Of a stretch of 64,000 nucleotides of DNA, positions 7,722 to 16,450 are shown piece after piece. This stretch comes from JALYYC01 sp963795805 (GTDB lineage Bacteria > Chloroflexota > Dormibacteria > CF-121), in NCBI GenBank assembly GCA_963795805.1, contig CAWCIV010000001.1:434001-498000 (forward strand), given 5' to 3'. Numbering within the stretch: position 1 is the first letter of the stretch; each line of letters opens with the position of its first letter. The notes under the pieces are model-generated. The model did not search any database and was not told the origin of the DNA. It worked only from the letters and a program-made list of their open reading frames with translations. The translations under genes were made by a program, and so were the position numbers.

Positions 7722-9569
7722 CTATCCGGTCGGCTTGCCGTGGTTCCGTCGCCCGCGCGTCAGCCGCTGACCTGCCATCCGGGCGCGCTCGAGTCGCACG
7801 GCGCTGTCGATCAGTCCGAGGTGGCTATAGGCCTGCGGGAAGTTGCCGCGGGGTGCGCCGCTCAGCGGGATCCGCGCCTTCGGCGAGCAGGCCGAGTCGG
7901 TGACGAAAGCGCGACCAGGCGCTCGAGCTGGCGCTCCGCGGCGTCGAGGCGGTTCAAGCCGATCAGCCCGTCGACGTACCAGAAGCTGCAAAGCAGGAAC
8001 GCCGCGCTCAGATAGCCCTGGTCGTCGCGGCAGTCGTAGCGGCGGACATAGGCCCCGTCGACGAGCCGCTGGCTCAGCGTTTCGATCGTCGCGCGCATCC
8101 GTGGGTCGGTCGCCGGGAGGAAGCCGAGGACCGGCATTTGCAGCACGGCGGCGTCGAGACACTCATCGTCGTAGGCCTGGGTGAAGGCGCCGATCTTCGG
8201 ATTCCAGGCGCGCGTCTCGATCTCGGTGCGCAGGTCGGTCGGCGGCCCGCTCCCAGGCCTCGACGTGGGCAACGTTGCCGGTCCCGCGAGCCAGCGTGAT
8301 CGCCCGGTCGAGCGCGACCCAGCACCAGAGCTTCGAGTGCGTGTGATGTTTGCGCTCCCCCTGGAATTCCCAGATCCCGTTGTCGGGTTCGCGGCTCAGA
8401 TCCCAGATCGAATCGGCGAAGCGCTCGATGACGTGCCAAAGCTTGGTGGAGATGAAGCCGCCCTTCCGTTGGTACACCGCCATGCAGTCGATCACGGCGC
8501 CGAAGACATCGAGCTGTCGCTGCCCGGCCGCGCGGTTCCCGATCCGCACCGGACGGGCACCGTCGAAGCCGGCGAGGTGTTCGAGGTATTGCTCCGGGAG
8601 ATGAGCGTCGCCGTCGACGCGATAGACGATCTGCATGTCGAAGTCGTGGTCGTACGCGCGGTCGCGGATCCAGTTGATGAAATCGGCCGCTTCCTGCGAA
8701 AAGCCGGCGCGGAAGAGTGCCGCGATCCCGTACGACGCGTCGCGCAGCCAGCAAAACCGGTAATCCCAGTTTCGATCGCCCCCCACATCCTCGGGAAAAG
8801 ACGTGGTCGGCGCGGCCGTCAGGGCACCCGTCGGCGCGTAGGTGAGCAACTTGATGACCAACGCGGAACGGCGGACGGCTTCCTGGAAGGGCCCGGTATA
8901 GAGGCACTGGTCGAGCCACCCGACCCAGAAGGCTCGCGTCCGCTCGGCCAGATCCGTGGCGTCATTGCTACTTGGAAAGTTCCGGCCGAGCGCGAAATAC
9001 CGCTCACCGAACCCCAGCGTGAACCAGTGTTGCTTGCCGGGCTGGAGCGTGAAGCGGAAGACGAAGCGCGGGCGGCCGTCGACGTCCTCGACGGTCCCTT
9101 GCATCGGCATTGTCGAGGAGAGGATCACCTCCTGCGAGCCGCCGGAGGCCAGCACGATGCCCTCGCGTTCGGCAAACGTCGTCCGGGCGCGGCCATAGCC
9201 GGGGGACGGGTCCAGGATGCACTCGACCTCGACCGGTCCTCCTCGCGCCTCGACGCCCCGGCAAATGCGTCGAAGCGAGATCAACCGATCGCCTTCGGTG
9301 AAACACGGCATGAAGTCGGTGACGACCAGGGTGCCGTCGGCGCGGTGGAAGGTCGTGGTCAGGAGGTTGCTGTCGCGGATGTAGGCCTGTTCGCCAGCCG
9401 GCACGGGGTTGATCGGCGCAATCCGGAAGGTGCCCCCACGCTGGCGGTCGAGGACGGTGGCAAAAATGGAGGGCGAGTCGAACCGTGGATAGCAGAACCA
9501 ATCGATGCCGCCGCTCACCGAGACGAGCGCCGCAGTCTCGCAGTTGCCGATCAGGCCGTATGGATACAT
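7722..9569 (-). CDS. Glycoside hydrolase family 15 (trehalase/glucoamylase-like; frame breaks)
   Basis: The protein starts MYPYGLIGNCETAALVS with the N-terminal beta-sandwich of bacterial GH15 enzymes, followed by the (alpha/alpha)6 catalytic barrel. It contains GGDRNWDYRFCWLRDAS, the substrate-binding signature, and GIWEFQGERKHHTHSK, which includes a likely catalytic glutamate. GNFPQAYSHLGLI near the end is the family's C-terminal hallmark. It resembles the mycobacterial-type trehalases and glucoamylases, which cleave alpha-glucosidic bonds. The frame is broken near 8240, near 7905 and again near 7863, each consistent with single-base errors. Corrected length would be about 610 residues, normal for the family. 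Exact substrate is unresolved. Confidence 0.82.
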
Positions 9570-9674
9570 GCTCAGACCTCAGACCTTACGAGATTGGAAC
9601 GCAGCGTGCAGCAGGAACTTGATGGTCATCCGGGCCGCCGTCCACCTGAACGGCTGTTCCCGTCCGCGACGCGG

Positions 9675-9680
9675 TAGAAT
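9675..9680 (+). promoter_or_regulatory. -10 box TAGAAT before pyrG
   Basis: TAGAAT lies ten bases before GTG 9691 and only one base before the alternative ATG 9682. The spacing favours the GTG as the start of a leaderless or near-leaderless transcript. Confidence 0.45.
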
Positions 9681-9690
9681 AATGCTCCCG

Positions 9691-11359
9691 GTGCCGAAGT
9701 ACGTCTTCGTGACCGGCGGCGTGGTCTCCTCGATCGGCAAGGGGATCACGGCAGCGTCCATCGGGACCATCCTGAAGGCCCGGGGCCTCAGCGTCTCCCT
9801 TCAGAAGCTGGACCCGTATATCAACATCGACCCCGGCACGATGTCGCCCTACCAACACGGTGAGGTCTTCGTGACCGACGACGGAGCCGAGACCGACCTC
9901 GACCTCGGCCATTACGAGCGTTTCATCGACACCAACCTGAGCAAGGCCAGCAACGTGACCACCGGGAAGATTTATGCAGAGGTCATCGCCAAGGAGCGAC
10001 GGGGCGACTACCTTGGCGGGACGGTGCAGGTCATCCCCCACGTCACGAATGAGATCAAGGAACGCATCACGCGCGTTACCTGGGAGGACAATCCCGACGT
10101 CGTAATCGTCGAAGTTGGGGGAACCGTCGGCGATATCGAGTCGCTGCCATTCCTCGAGGCGATCCGCCAGCTCAAGAATGACCTCGGGCGGAAGAATGTG
10201 TTCTACGTCCACCTGACGCTCGTGCCCTTCATCGAGGCTTCCGAAGAATTCAAGAGCAAACCGACCCAACATAGCGTTGCCGCGCTGCGCAGTATCGGTA
10301 TCCAGCCCGACGCGATCGTCTGCCGGTCGGAACGGCCGGTCAGTGTCGCGCTGAAGGACAAAATCGCGCTGTTCTGCGACGTCGACCGGCGCGCGGTGAT
10401 CTCCGTGCCCGATGCGGCGTCCATTTACGAGGTTCCACTCGTGCTCGAACAGGCGGGCCTTGGCACGGTCATCGTCGAGGCGTTCGAAATGCCCGCAGCG
10501 ACGCCCGACCTCAGCGACTGGACCGAGCTCGTGCATCGCATCCAGCATCCGGGCGGATCAGTCCGGATCGGCGTGGTCGGCAAGTATCTGCCCGCCCCGG
10601 ACGCCTACATCAGCGTCACCGAGGCGCTGCGACATGCCGGCGTTCACCACAACCTCCGGGTCGACATCAAATGGATCGCCTCGGAAACGCTCGAGGAGGG
10701 GGATCTGCGCGCCCTGGAGGGGGTGGACGGCGTGGTCGTGCCCGGAGGGTTCGGTCACCGCGGTATCGAGGGCAAGATCGCGGCGGCCCATTTTGCCCGA
10801 ACCGGCCTCGTGCCCTACCTTGGGCTCTGCCTTGGGCTGCAGTGCGCCGTGATCGAGTTCGCCCGGGACGTGCTCGGCGCGCCGGACGCCAACAGCACGG
10901 AATTCAATGCCTTCACCGGGCATCCGGTGATCGACCTGCTCCCGGAACAGCGCGATGTCGCCGACAAGGGCGGCACGATGCGACTGGGGCTCTACCCATG
11001 CAAGCTCCAGCCGGGGACGAAGGCGGCAGCGCGCCTACGGGGAGCCCGTCGTCTATGAGCGTCATCGGCACCGCTTCGAGTTCAACAACGTCTACCGGGA
11101 GCCGATGTGGGAGGCCGGCATGATCTTCTCCGGCACCTCGCCGAACGATCGCCTCGTCGAGATCATCGAACTGCGGGATCACCCATGGTTCGTCGCCTCC
11201 CAGTTCCACCCGGAGTTCCGATCGCGCCCGAACCGGCCGCATCCCCTGTTTCGCGACTTCGTCAGGGCCGTGGCCGTGCGCGCGGGCGTCCTCAGCGAAA
11301 GTACCGCCGAGCGGGCGCCGGCCGCTTCCTCCGACAACATCGAAGCGCGTGAGGGCTGA
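9691..11359 (+). CDS. pyrG: CTP synthase (frame broken near 11031)
   Basis: This converts UTP, ATP and glutamine to CTP. The N-terminal synthetase domain begins VPKYVFVTGGVVSSIGKG with the P-loop-like GGVVSSIGKG. The C-terminal class I glutamine amidotransferase has the nucleophile in LGLCLGLQCAV and the His-Glu pair in QFHPEF. Near 11031 one extra base shifts the frame; removing it joins TKAAA to AYGEPVVYERHRHR and restores the full enzyme of about 555 residues. GTG 9691 matches the usual start of the family; ATG 9682 would add three residues. The gene is divergent from GH15 and overlaps glpX by 11 bases. Confidence 0.93.
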
Positions 11360-12374
11360 GAAGCCCGCGCCCACGCAGCGGGAGCCGTCGGCGCTGCGGG
11401 ATATTCAACCGAACGTCGGCTTGGAGCTGGTCCGCGCGACTGAGGCGGCGGCCCTCTCCGCCGGGCGCTGGATGGGGAATCTCGACCGCGAGGGCATCAA
11501 GGCGACCGCCGTCTCCGCGATGCGCGACGCCCTCCACGGGGTCCACATGCGGGGTACGGTCGTCATTGGCGAGGAGGCGGGAGGCCCGCTCTCGGTCGGT
11601 GAGGCCGTCGGTGACGGAAGCGGGCCGGCGTGCGACGTGGCGCTCAAGCCCCTCGACGGGTCGACACTCGTCGCCAAGGGCCTGCCAAACGCGGTGTCGG
11701 TCATTGCCACCGCGCCGCCTGGGACGCTGGTCAGGGCGCCGGTCGGGATGTATGCCGAGAAAATCGCCGTTGGACCCGAGGCGCGCGGCTCGGTGGACGT
11801 GACCGATTCGGTGGAGAACAACCTGCAACGGGTGGCGTTCGCGAAAAAGGTCCAGGTGTCGGACCTCACGGTCGTGATGCTCGACCGGCCTCGCCACCAG
11901 GCGCTCAGCGACCAGGTTCGGCAGATCGGCGCCCGCATCACCCTGCTGAGCGATGGTGACATCGCCGCGGCGATCATGGCGACGCTCGACGGGACGGGGA
12001 TCGATGTCATGATCGGGGTGGGTGGCCTTCCGGAGGCGATCCTGGCGGCCTGCGCGCTTAAATGTCTTGGTGGGGATCTGCAGTGCCGGCTCTGGCTTCG
12101 CTCCAAGGAAGACGAGGAGCGGGCGCGGGTAGCCGGCTTCGAGGACGCTCGCCGCGTTTACTCGGTCGATGACCTGGTCATGGGCGACGACGTGGCCTTT
12201 GCGGCGACGGGGGTCACGGACGGTGAATTTCTGCATGGAGTCATCTACCATCACGTCTGGGCGGAGACCGAATCAATGGTTTTTCGGAGTAAGAGCGGAA
12301 CGGTCCGCCACCTCGGGACCAAACATCACGTGGCGTTACGGTCGGCCGAGGGGACGCAGCGAAAAGTCCGCTAA
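11349..12374 (+). CDS. GlpX-like class II fructose-1,6-bisphosphatase homologue
   Basis: The 341-residue protein follows the GlpX fold throughout: LELVRATEAAALSAGRWMG, HMRGTVVIGEE, YAEKIAVGPEARGSVDVTD, LSDGDIAAAI and GVGGLPEAILAA. GlpX hydrolyses fructose-1,6-bisphosphate in gluconeogenesis. The metal site is altered, however. Where E. coli GlpX has D85-P-I-E88-G-T, this protein has KPLDGST, replacing the D85 metal ligand by Lys and E88 by Asp. The GEGE stretch is GEEA. D33, E57 and E213 equivalents appear present. It may act on another substrate or be weak as an FBPase. Start GTG 11349 overlaps the end of pyrG, suggesting translational coupling. Confidence 0.8.
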   Translation: MRAEKPAPTQREPSALRDIQPNVGLELVRATEAAALSAGRWMGNLDREGIKATAVSAMRDALHGVHMRGTVVIGEEAGGPLSVGEAVGDGSGPACDVALKPLDGSTLVAKGLPNAVSVIATAPPGTLVRAPVGMYAEKIAVGPEARGSVDVTDSVENNLQRVAFAKKVQVSDLTVVMLDRPRHQALSDQVRQIGARITLLSDGDIAAAIMATLDGTGIDVMIGVGGLPEAILAACALKCLGGDLQCRLWLRSKEDEERARVAGFEDARRVYSVDDLVMGDDVAFAATGVTDGEFLHGVIYHHVWAETESMVFRSKSGTVRHLGTKHHVALRSAEGTQRKVR

Positions 12375-12376
12375 GA

Positions 12377-12399
12377 CAGTTGCACGGTTTGTGCAACTG
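12377..12399 (+). terminator. Perfect inverted repeat after glpX (terminator or operator)
   Basis: CAGTTGCAC, a five-base loop GGTTT, and GTGCAACTG form perfect 9-bp arms two bases after the glpX stop. There is no T-tract. The repeat ends 12 bases before a TTGACT -35 box, so it could equally be an operator for the M23 peptidase promoter. Confidence 0.5.
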
Positions 12400-12411
12400 C
12401 ACCTGGGTCGT

Positions 12412-12441
12412 TTGACTCTGCGCCGTGCGGGCGGCTAGACT
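12412..12441 (+). promoter_or_regulatory. Promoter TTGACT-N18-TAGACT for the M23 peptidase
   Basis: TTGACT (12412-12417) and TAGACT (12436-12441) are separated by 18 bases and are close to the sigma-70 consensus. The predicted transcription start (about 12448) lies downstream of GTG 12425 and just before TTG 12452, which decides the start of the next gene. Confidence 0.6.
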
Positions 12442-12451
12442 GACCGGCGTT

Positions 12452-13093
12452 TTGTCAAAAAAAGCCTGGACCCGTGCCGCTTCACGGCTGGCCACCCACG
12501 CATGGGTTCTGCTGCTGACCCTGGGCGGTGCCGCGCTGGCCCCACTGGGCCTTCATCAGCCGTCGATCGAGGCGCTGGCCACCAGCGCTGGCGGACGCAC
12601 CCTCGTCTCGACCGGAAGCTCCGACCGGCCCCTGCGCGACCCGGCCCTGGCGCTTCGATTTCACCTGCCGGCCACGGTCGGCGCCGACGTCGTCTCGCCG
12701 GAGCAGACGGTCGGCAGGCCGACGGAGAGTCTGCACCATCTCGGTCGGTTCATCTGGCCGGCGCGGGGCATCATCACCACGTACTTCTTTCCGTATCACC
12801 CCGGAATCGATATCGCGGCCGCCGAGGGCACCCCGGAGGTGGCGGCCGATGCCGGGCGCGTCGTCTTCGCGGGCTGGGGCGCGTTAGGTCTGTACGTGGA
12901 GATCGACCATGGCAACGGCTTTCACACCGTCTACGGCCACATGTCCCGCGTCGACGTCAACGCTGGCGAGCAGGTCAGCCCAGGGCAGGAGATTGGATCA
13001 ATGGGCTCCACCGGCCGCTCGACCGGCCCGCACCTCCACTTCGAGGTTCGCTACCTCGGGACACCCCAGAACCCGCTCGATTTCTTGCCCTGA
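12452..13093 (+). CDS. Secreted M23-family metallopeptidase
   Basis: This 213-residue protein has a basic N-terminus (SKKAWTRAASR) followed by a hydrophobic signal or anchor segment (AWVLLLTLGGAALAPLG), then a linker and a C-terminal LytM/M23 domain. The zinc motifs are present: HPGIDIAA (H-x-x-x-D), HTVYGHMS and HLHFEV. Such enzymes cut peptide cross-links in peptidoglycan outside the membrane, or act as LytM-type activators. TTG 12452 is preferred over GTG 12425 because the promoter's -10 box lies between them. It is followed 24 bases later by a radical SAM gene with its own -10 box. Confidence 0.85.
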   Translation: MSKKAWTRAASRLATHAWVLLLTLGGAALAPLGLHQPSIEALATSAGGRTLVSTGSSDRPLRDPALALRFHLPATVGADVVSPEQTVGRPTESLHHLGRFIWPARGIITTYFFPYHPGIDIAAAEGTPEVAADAGRVVFAGWGALGLYVEIDHGNGFHTVYGHMSRVDVNAGEQVSPGQEIGSMGSTGRSTGPHLHFEVRYLGTPQNPLDFLP

Positions 13094-13104
13094 GGTTCGC
13101 GCGG

Positions 13105-13110
13105 TAACGT
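13105..13110 (+). promoter_or_regulatory. Leaderless-type -10 box TAACGT
   Basis: TAACGT is followed by exactly seven bases and the GTG start of the radical SAM gene at 13118. No Shine-Dalgarno sequence is present. Confidence 0.45.
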
Positions 13111-13117
13111 AAGGCGC

Positions 13118-14365
13118 GTGCCCAGTCTCCTGACGGCGACCCCCGACGGTCGCCTCGATGCCCACCCGTCTCTTCCGGCCCTTGCCCGGAGCGGCTGGGA
13201 TCTCACGTCGAGCGATCATCTGATTCCGGCACCGCCCGGCACCACGCTCGTGCACCTGCCAGGCCGGTTCGCCGTCGGCGGGCGCGCTGGGTCCCAGGTC
13301 TCCTTAAAGGCGGGCAACCGCCTCGCCGCCGCGGCGGTGCTGCCGCCCGGCTACCTGCGGACGCTCCTGCCCGCGTACGAACAGGACCCCGCCGCGCCCG
13401 TGCTCCCGCTCTACGGCTATGCCGCGGTGGGCGTCATCGACGGCGAGGTGCGGGTCGCCGCGCTCCGTACCGACCGATGGGACGCCTGGGATCCACAAGC
13501 GCCTGAACGGCAGAATCTGCCGCCGGCGCTGCGCGCCGCGCGGCGCGCGCTCCCCGGGAACCGGCTGATCTCACACCTCACCACCTGCGCCACCGAGTAC
13601 CGCTGCCTGACTGCGCAGAACGTCTTTCTGAGACGGGGCGAAGGCGCGATCCCGGTCTCGCCCGCCTGCAACGCGGCCTGCCTGGGGTGCATCTCGGAAC
13701 AGTGGGGCGAGGTGGCCTCCCCGCAAACACGCATGGGCTTTGCGCCGTCGGCGACCGAAATCGCCGAGCTGGCCGCCTGGCATCTCAGCGCCGGCCCCGA
13801 TAACTTCATCAGCTACGGCCAGGGCTGCGAAGGGGAAGCGCTTACGCGAGGCGCCGCCCTGGTCGACGCGACCCGCCGGGTCCGTGCCGCGGCGCCTGGG
13901 GCGACGATCCATATCAATACCAACGGGTCCCGACCTGACGTGCTGGATCGCTTGATCGCCGCCGGAATGAACTCCATCAGGATCAGCATCTTCAGCCTCG
14001 ACGACGCTCGTTTCCGTGCCTACTATCGGCCCGTCGGGTACGGACTGGCGGAGGTGGCGGAATGCGCCCGCCTGGTGCGGGCCGCCGGCGGGCAGGTGAC
14101 GATCAACCTGCTGACCTTCCCAGGCATCACGGATGCGCCGGCCGAGATCGATGCGCTCGTCGCGTTTATCGACCGGCATGAGGTCAACCAGGTACAGTTG
14201 CGGACCCTGAACGTCGACCCCCTCTGGCTCCTCGACCGGATCCCAATACGAACGCGAGGCATCGGCATGCGGGCGTTCGTGGCGGAGCTTCGCCGGCGCT
14301 GCCCCGGCCTCCATCTCGGGAACTTCACCAGGCCGTGGCCGGTTCGCACGCGGATCTCGGCCTGA
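13118..14365 (+). CDS. Radical SAM protein
   Basis: The 415-residue protein has a radical SAM cluster motif in SPACNAACLGC, giving C184-x3-C188-x2-C191, which binds a 4Fe-4S cluster that cleaves S-adenosylmethionine. Downstream are the barrel features ISYGQGCEGEAL (glycine-rich SAM-binding strand), IHINTNGSRPDVLDRL and SIRISIFSLDDARFRAYYRP. The roughly 150 N-terminal residues before the cluster are unusual and not recognised. The overall shape resembles SPASM-less radical SAM proteins of unknown substrate. It stands alone between a peptidase and an M50 protease. Start GTG 13118 is supported by its -10 box. Confidence 0.8.
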   Translation: MPSLLTATPDGRLDAHPSLPALARSGWDLTSSDHLIPAPPGTTLVHLPGRFAVGGRAGSQVSLKAGNRLAAAAVLPPGYLRTLLPAYEQDPAAPVLPLYGYAAVGVIDGEVRVAALRTDRWDAWDPQAPERQNLPPALRAARRALPGNRLISHLTTCATEYRCLTAQNVFLRRGEGAIPVSPACNAACLGCISEQWGEVASPQTRMGFAPSATEIAELAAWHLSAGPDNFISYGQGCEGEALTRGAALVDATRRVRAAAPGATIHINTNGSRPDVLDRLIAAGMNSIRISIFSLDDARFRAYYRPVGYGLAEVAECARLVRAAGGQVTINLLTFPGITDAPAEIDALVAFIDRHEVNQVQLRTLNVDPLWLLDRIPIRTRGIGMRAFVAELRRRCPGLHLGNFTRPWPVRTRISA

Positions 14366-14411
14366 ATTCGGATCTGGTTAAAAGTTGGCGGTCGTGGGCA
14401 TCCTTTGAGTA

Positions 14412-15302
14412 ATGGCTCAGCTATTCCCGAAAGACAGGGACCCGGCGCAGGGTATGGCGGACTATGGCTACGGGACGGATCGCCCCGTGCAAGCCGATAT
14501 CCCCGCCCGCCAGAACACGCCAGGCCGTCGCAACGGCGGGCTCGCCGCAGGGGCGCTGGCCGCCCTCAGCCTGATCGCGGGCAAGCTCCAATTCGTAATC
14601 CTGGCCCTCCTCAAGTTCAAGGGTCTTGCCTTTACCGTGGTCTCAACCGCGGTGACGGCGCTGCTCTACGCCCAACTCTTCGGTTGGGCGTTCGGTGTGG
14701 GCATCGTGGCGCTGATCCTGGTCCATGAGAGCGGCCACGTCGTGGTCGCCCGCGTGATGGGCCTGCCCGTCACGCTCCCGGTGATGATTCCCTTCCTCGG
14801 GGCCTTCGTCAGCATGAAACAGCAGCCGCGAAGTGTCGCGCAGGAGTCCGTCATGGCGATCGGTGGGCCTATCCTCGGCTCGCTGGCGGCCGGGCTCTGC
14901 TACCTTGGCTACCTCGCGATGCCGGGCTCCAGCACCGGCCAGTTGCTGCGGGCCCTGGCGTACTTTGGCTTCCTGATCAATCTCTTCAACCTGGTCCCGG
15001 TCACGCCCCTTGATGGTGGTCGGGTGCTTTCGTTGCTGTCCAAATGGTTCAACGTGGCGGGCCTGGCGATCGCTGCCGGCCTATTCCTGTTCGGGAACTT
15101 CCACAGCCCGGTTCTGTTCCTCGTGCTGATCTTCGGCGCCTTCAGTACGTTCCAGCGCTTCCGGTCGACCACCCTCAACCCGGCCTACTACGCGGTCGAC
15201 GGCCGGACAAAGGTCATCATCGGCTCGCTCTATCTCGGGCTCCTCCTGGCCCTCGGCCTGGGGATGCTCAGCACCTCGGCGATCCTGAATTCGAACGGCT
15301 GA
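14412..15302 (+). CDS. M50 (site-2 protease-type) membrane metalloprotease
   Basis: The 296-residue protein has about six hydrophobic segments. The zinc motif is LVHESGHVVVARVMG (H105-E106-x-x-H109), and the third ligand lies in LVPVTPLDGGRVLSL, the NPDGG-like motif of intramembrane site-2 proteases. Family members cleave membrane-bound anti-sigma factors, signal peptides or pilin-like substrates within the bilayer; the substrate is not known here. There is no PDZ domain, so it belongs to the short subgroup. The first 40 residues are hydrophilic. ATG 14412 starts the frame. It is followed 16 bases later by rpmE. Confidence 0.85.
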   Translation: MAQLFPKDRDPAQGMADYGYGTDRPVQADIPARQNTPGRRNGGLAAGALAALSLIAGKLQFVILALLKFKGLAFTVVSTAVTALLYAQLFGWAFGVGIVALILVHESGHVVVARVMGLPVTLPVMIPFLGAFVSMKQQPRSVAQESVMAIGGPILGSLAAGLCYLGYLAMPGSSTGQLLRALAYFGFLINLFNLVPVTPLDGGRVLSLLSKWFNVAGLAIAAGLFLFGNFHSPVLFLVLIFGAFSTFQRFRSTTLNPAYYAVDGRTKVIIGSLYLGLLLALGLGMLSTSAILNSNG

Positions 15303-15318
15303 TAAACTAGGAGGACTC

Positions 15319-15525
15319 GTGAAAGCTACCATTCATCCGACCTACTACCACGACGCAGTCGTCCACTGCCTTTGCGGCAACACCTTCGTCACAGGTTCGA
15401 CACAGAAAGAGCTGAAGACAGAGGTCTGCTCCGTCTGCCATCCGTTCTTCTCGGGCCAGCAGCGGATCGTGGACACCCAGGGCCGCGTCGACCGCTTCAC
15501 GCAGCGCCAGCAGCGGAAGAGATAA
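15319..15525 (+). CDS. rpmE: Ribosomal protein L31
   Basis: The 68-residue protein reads MKATIHPTYYHDAVVHCLCGNTF, then STQKELKTEVCSVCHPFF. It has the four cysteines of the zinc-binding C+ form of bacterial L31 (C in HC, LCG, EVCSVC), and ends in a basic tail. It sits at the central protuberance of the large subunit. GTG 15319 is preceded by a strong AGGAGG site. L31 next to DUF1385 and prfA is a conserved order in many Gram-positive-type genomes. Confidence 0.95.
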   Translation: MKATIHPTYYHDAVVHCLCGNTFVTGSTQKELKTEVCSVCHPFFSGQQRIVDTQGRVDRFTQRQQRKR

Positions 15526-15530
15526 GCAAG

Positions 15531-15549
15531 CCGGCCGTTGCACGGCTGG
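15531..15549 (+). terminator. Post-stop hairpin after rpmE (no T-tract)
   Basis: CCGGCCG and CGGCTGG pair with one G-T wobble around a TTGCA loop, five bases after the rpmE stop. There is no run of T. The next -10 box (TAGCAT) begins four bases after the stem. Confidence 0.4.
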
Positions 15550-15552
15550 TGA

Positions 15553-15558
15553 TAGCAT
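15553..15558 (+). promoter_or_regulatory. -10 box TAGCAT before DUF1385
   Basis: TAGCAT ends ten bases before the in-frame GTG at 15569 and one base before ATG 15560. With no Shine-Dalgarno sequence, the spacing favours the GTG as a leaderless start. Confidence 0.4.
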
Positions 15559-15568
15559 CATGGCGGCT

Positions 15569-16450
15569 GTGAGCCAGGACAAGTTCTTCTACGGCGGCCA
15601 GGCCGTGCTGGAGGGCGTCCTGATGCGGGGTCGCACCACCTATGCGGTGGCGGTCCGACGGCCAGATGGCGAAATCCAGATCATGCGGGAGCGGCTGCGC
15701 TCCGTCGTCTACACCCACCCGGTCTGGAAGCTCCCATTGCTGCGTGGTCTCGCCGGCCTCTGGGAGATGCTCCACCTCGGCATGAAGGCCCTGATGTGGT
15801 CGGCCAACGTCCAGGCCGAGGGCGAGCAGCTCGAGCTGAATGCCAACGTGATGCGGGTGACGATGGGGATTGCGGTCGTGGGCGCCGCCTTCTTTTTCCT
15901 GGGAATCCCCCTGCTGGCTGCCGGCTTCCTCAGCCGCGGCCACGGCAACCTCTTCTTCGGCCTGGTCGACGGGCTGGTTCGGATTGGGCTCCTGCTCGCC
16001 TACCTCTACGCGATCTCCTTCAAGAAGGAGATCGCGAGGCTCTTTGCCTACCACGGTGCTGAGCACAAGACCATCAATGCCTTCGAGGCGGGCGTGCCCC
16101 TCGATGTCGCCAACGTTCGCACCCAGAGCACGCTCCATCCCCGATGCGGCACCGGGTTCCTGCTCGCGGTGATGGTCGTCAGCGCATTTGTCTTTGGGCT
16201 GGTCGGCCGCCCGTCGCTGCCCGTCCTGTTGCTGTCCCGCCTCGTGTTGATTCCCTTGATCGCCATGCTTGCCTATGAGTTCATCCGCTTCGCCGGCCGG
16301 AACCGGAACAACCCCGTCGTCAAGATCCTCATCATCCCGTTTCTCCTGACGCAGAAGCTCACGACCCGCGAGCCGGACGACCGGCAGCTGGAGGTGGCCC
16401 TGGCATCGTTCCAGGCGGCCCGGCAGGAGGAACAAGAGGCCGCGGCCTGA
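15569..16450 (+). CDS. DUF1385 membrane protein
   Basis: The protein is about 293 residues and begins SQDKFFYGGQAVLEGVLMRGRTTYAVAVRRPDG, the hallmark start of DUF1385 (YqhQ-type) proteins. Four or five transmembrane helices follow, then YHGAEHKTINAFEAG and HPRCGTGFL, both highly conserved in the family. The molecular function is unknown; the conserved histidines and cysteine suggest metal binding or catalysis near the membrane. Its place between rpmE and prfA is the common one for this family. GTG 15569 is chosen from the -10 spacing and the usual N-terminus; ATG 15560 is the alternative. Its stop overlaps the prfA start (TGATG). Confidence 0.88.
   Translation: MSQDKFFYGGQAVLEGVLMRGRTTYAVAVRRPDGEIQIMRERLRSVVYTHPVWKLPLLRGLAGLWEMLHLGMKALMWSANVQAEGEQLELNANVMRVTMGIAVVGAAFFFLGIPLLAAGFLSRGHGNLFFGLVDGLVRIGLLLAYLYAISFKKEIARLFAYHGAEHKTINAFEAGVPLDVANVRTQSTLHPRCGTGFLLAVMVVSAFVFGLVGRPSLPVLLLSRLVLIPLIAMLAYEFIRFAGRNRNNPVVKILIIPFLLTQKLTTREPDDRQLEVALASFQAARQEEQEAAA

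Noticed and set aside
8181..9677. Long open frame (498 codons) on the plus strand across the GH15 gene
   Set aside because: It is antisense to a clearly conserved enzyme, has no recognisable domain, and long antisense frames are expected in high-GC DNA.
5312..11031. Programmed ribosomal frameshifting in argS, pyrG or htrA
   Set aside because: The sites lack slippery heptamers and downstream structures in common, and are of both insertion and deletion type in unrelated genes. Sequence error is simpler.
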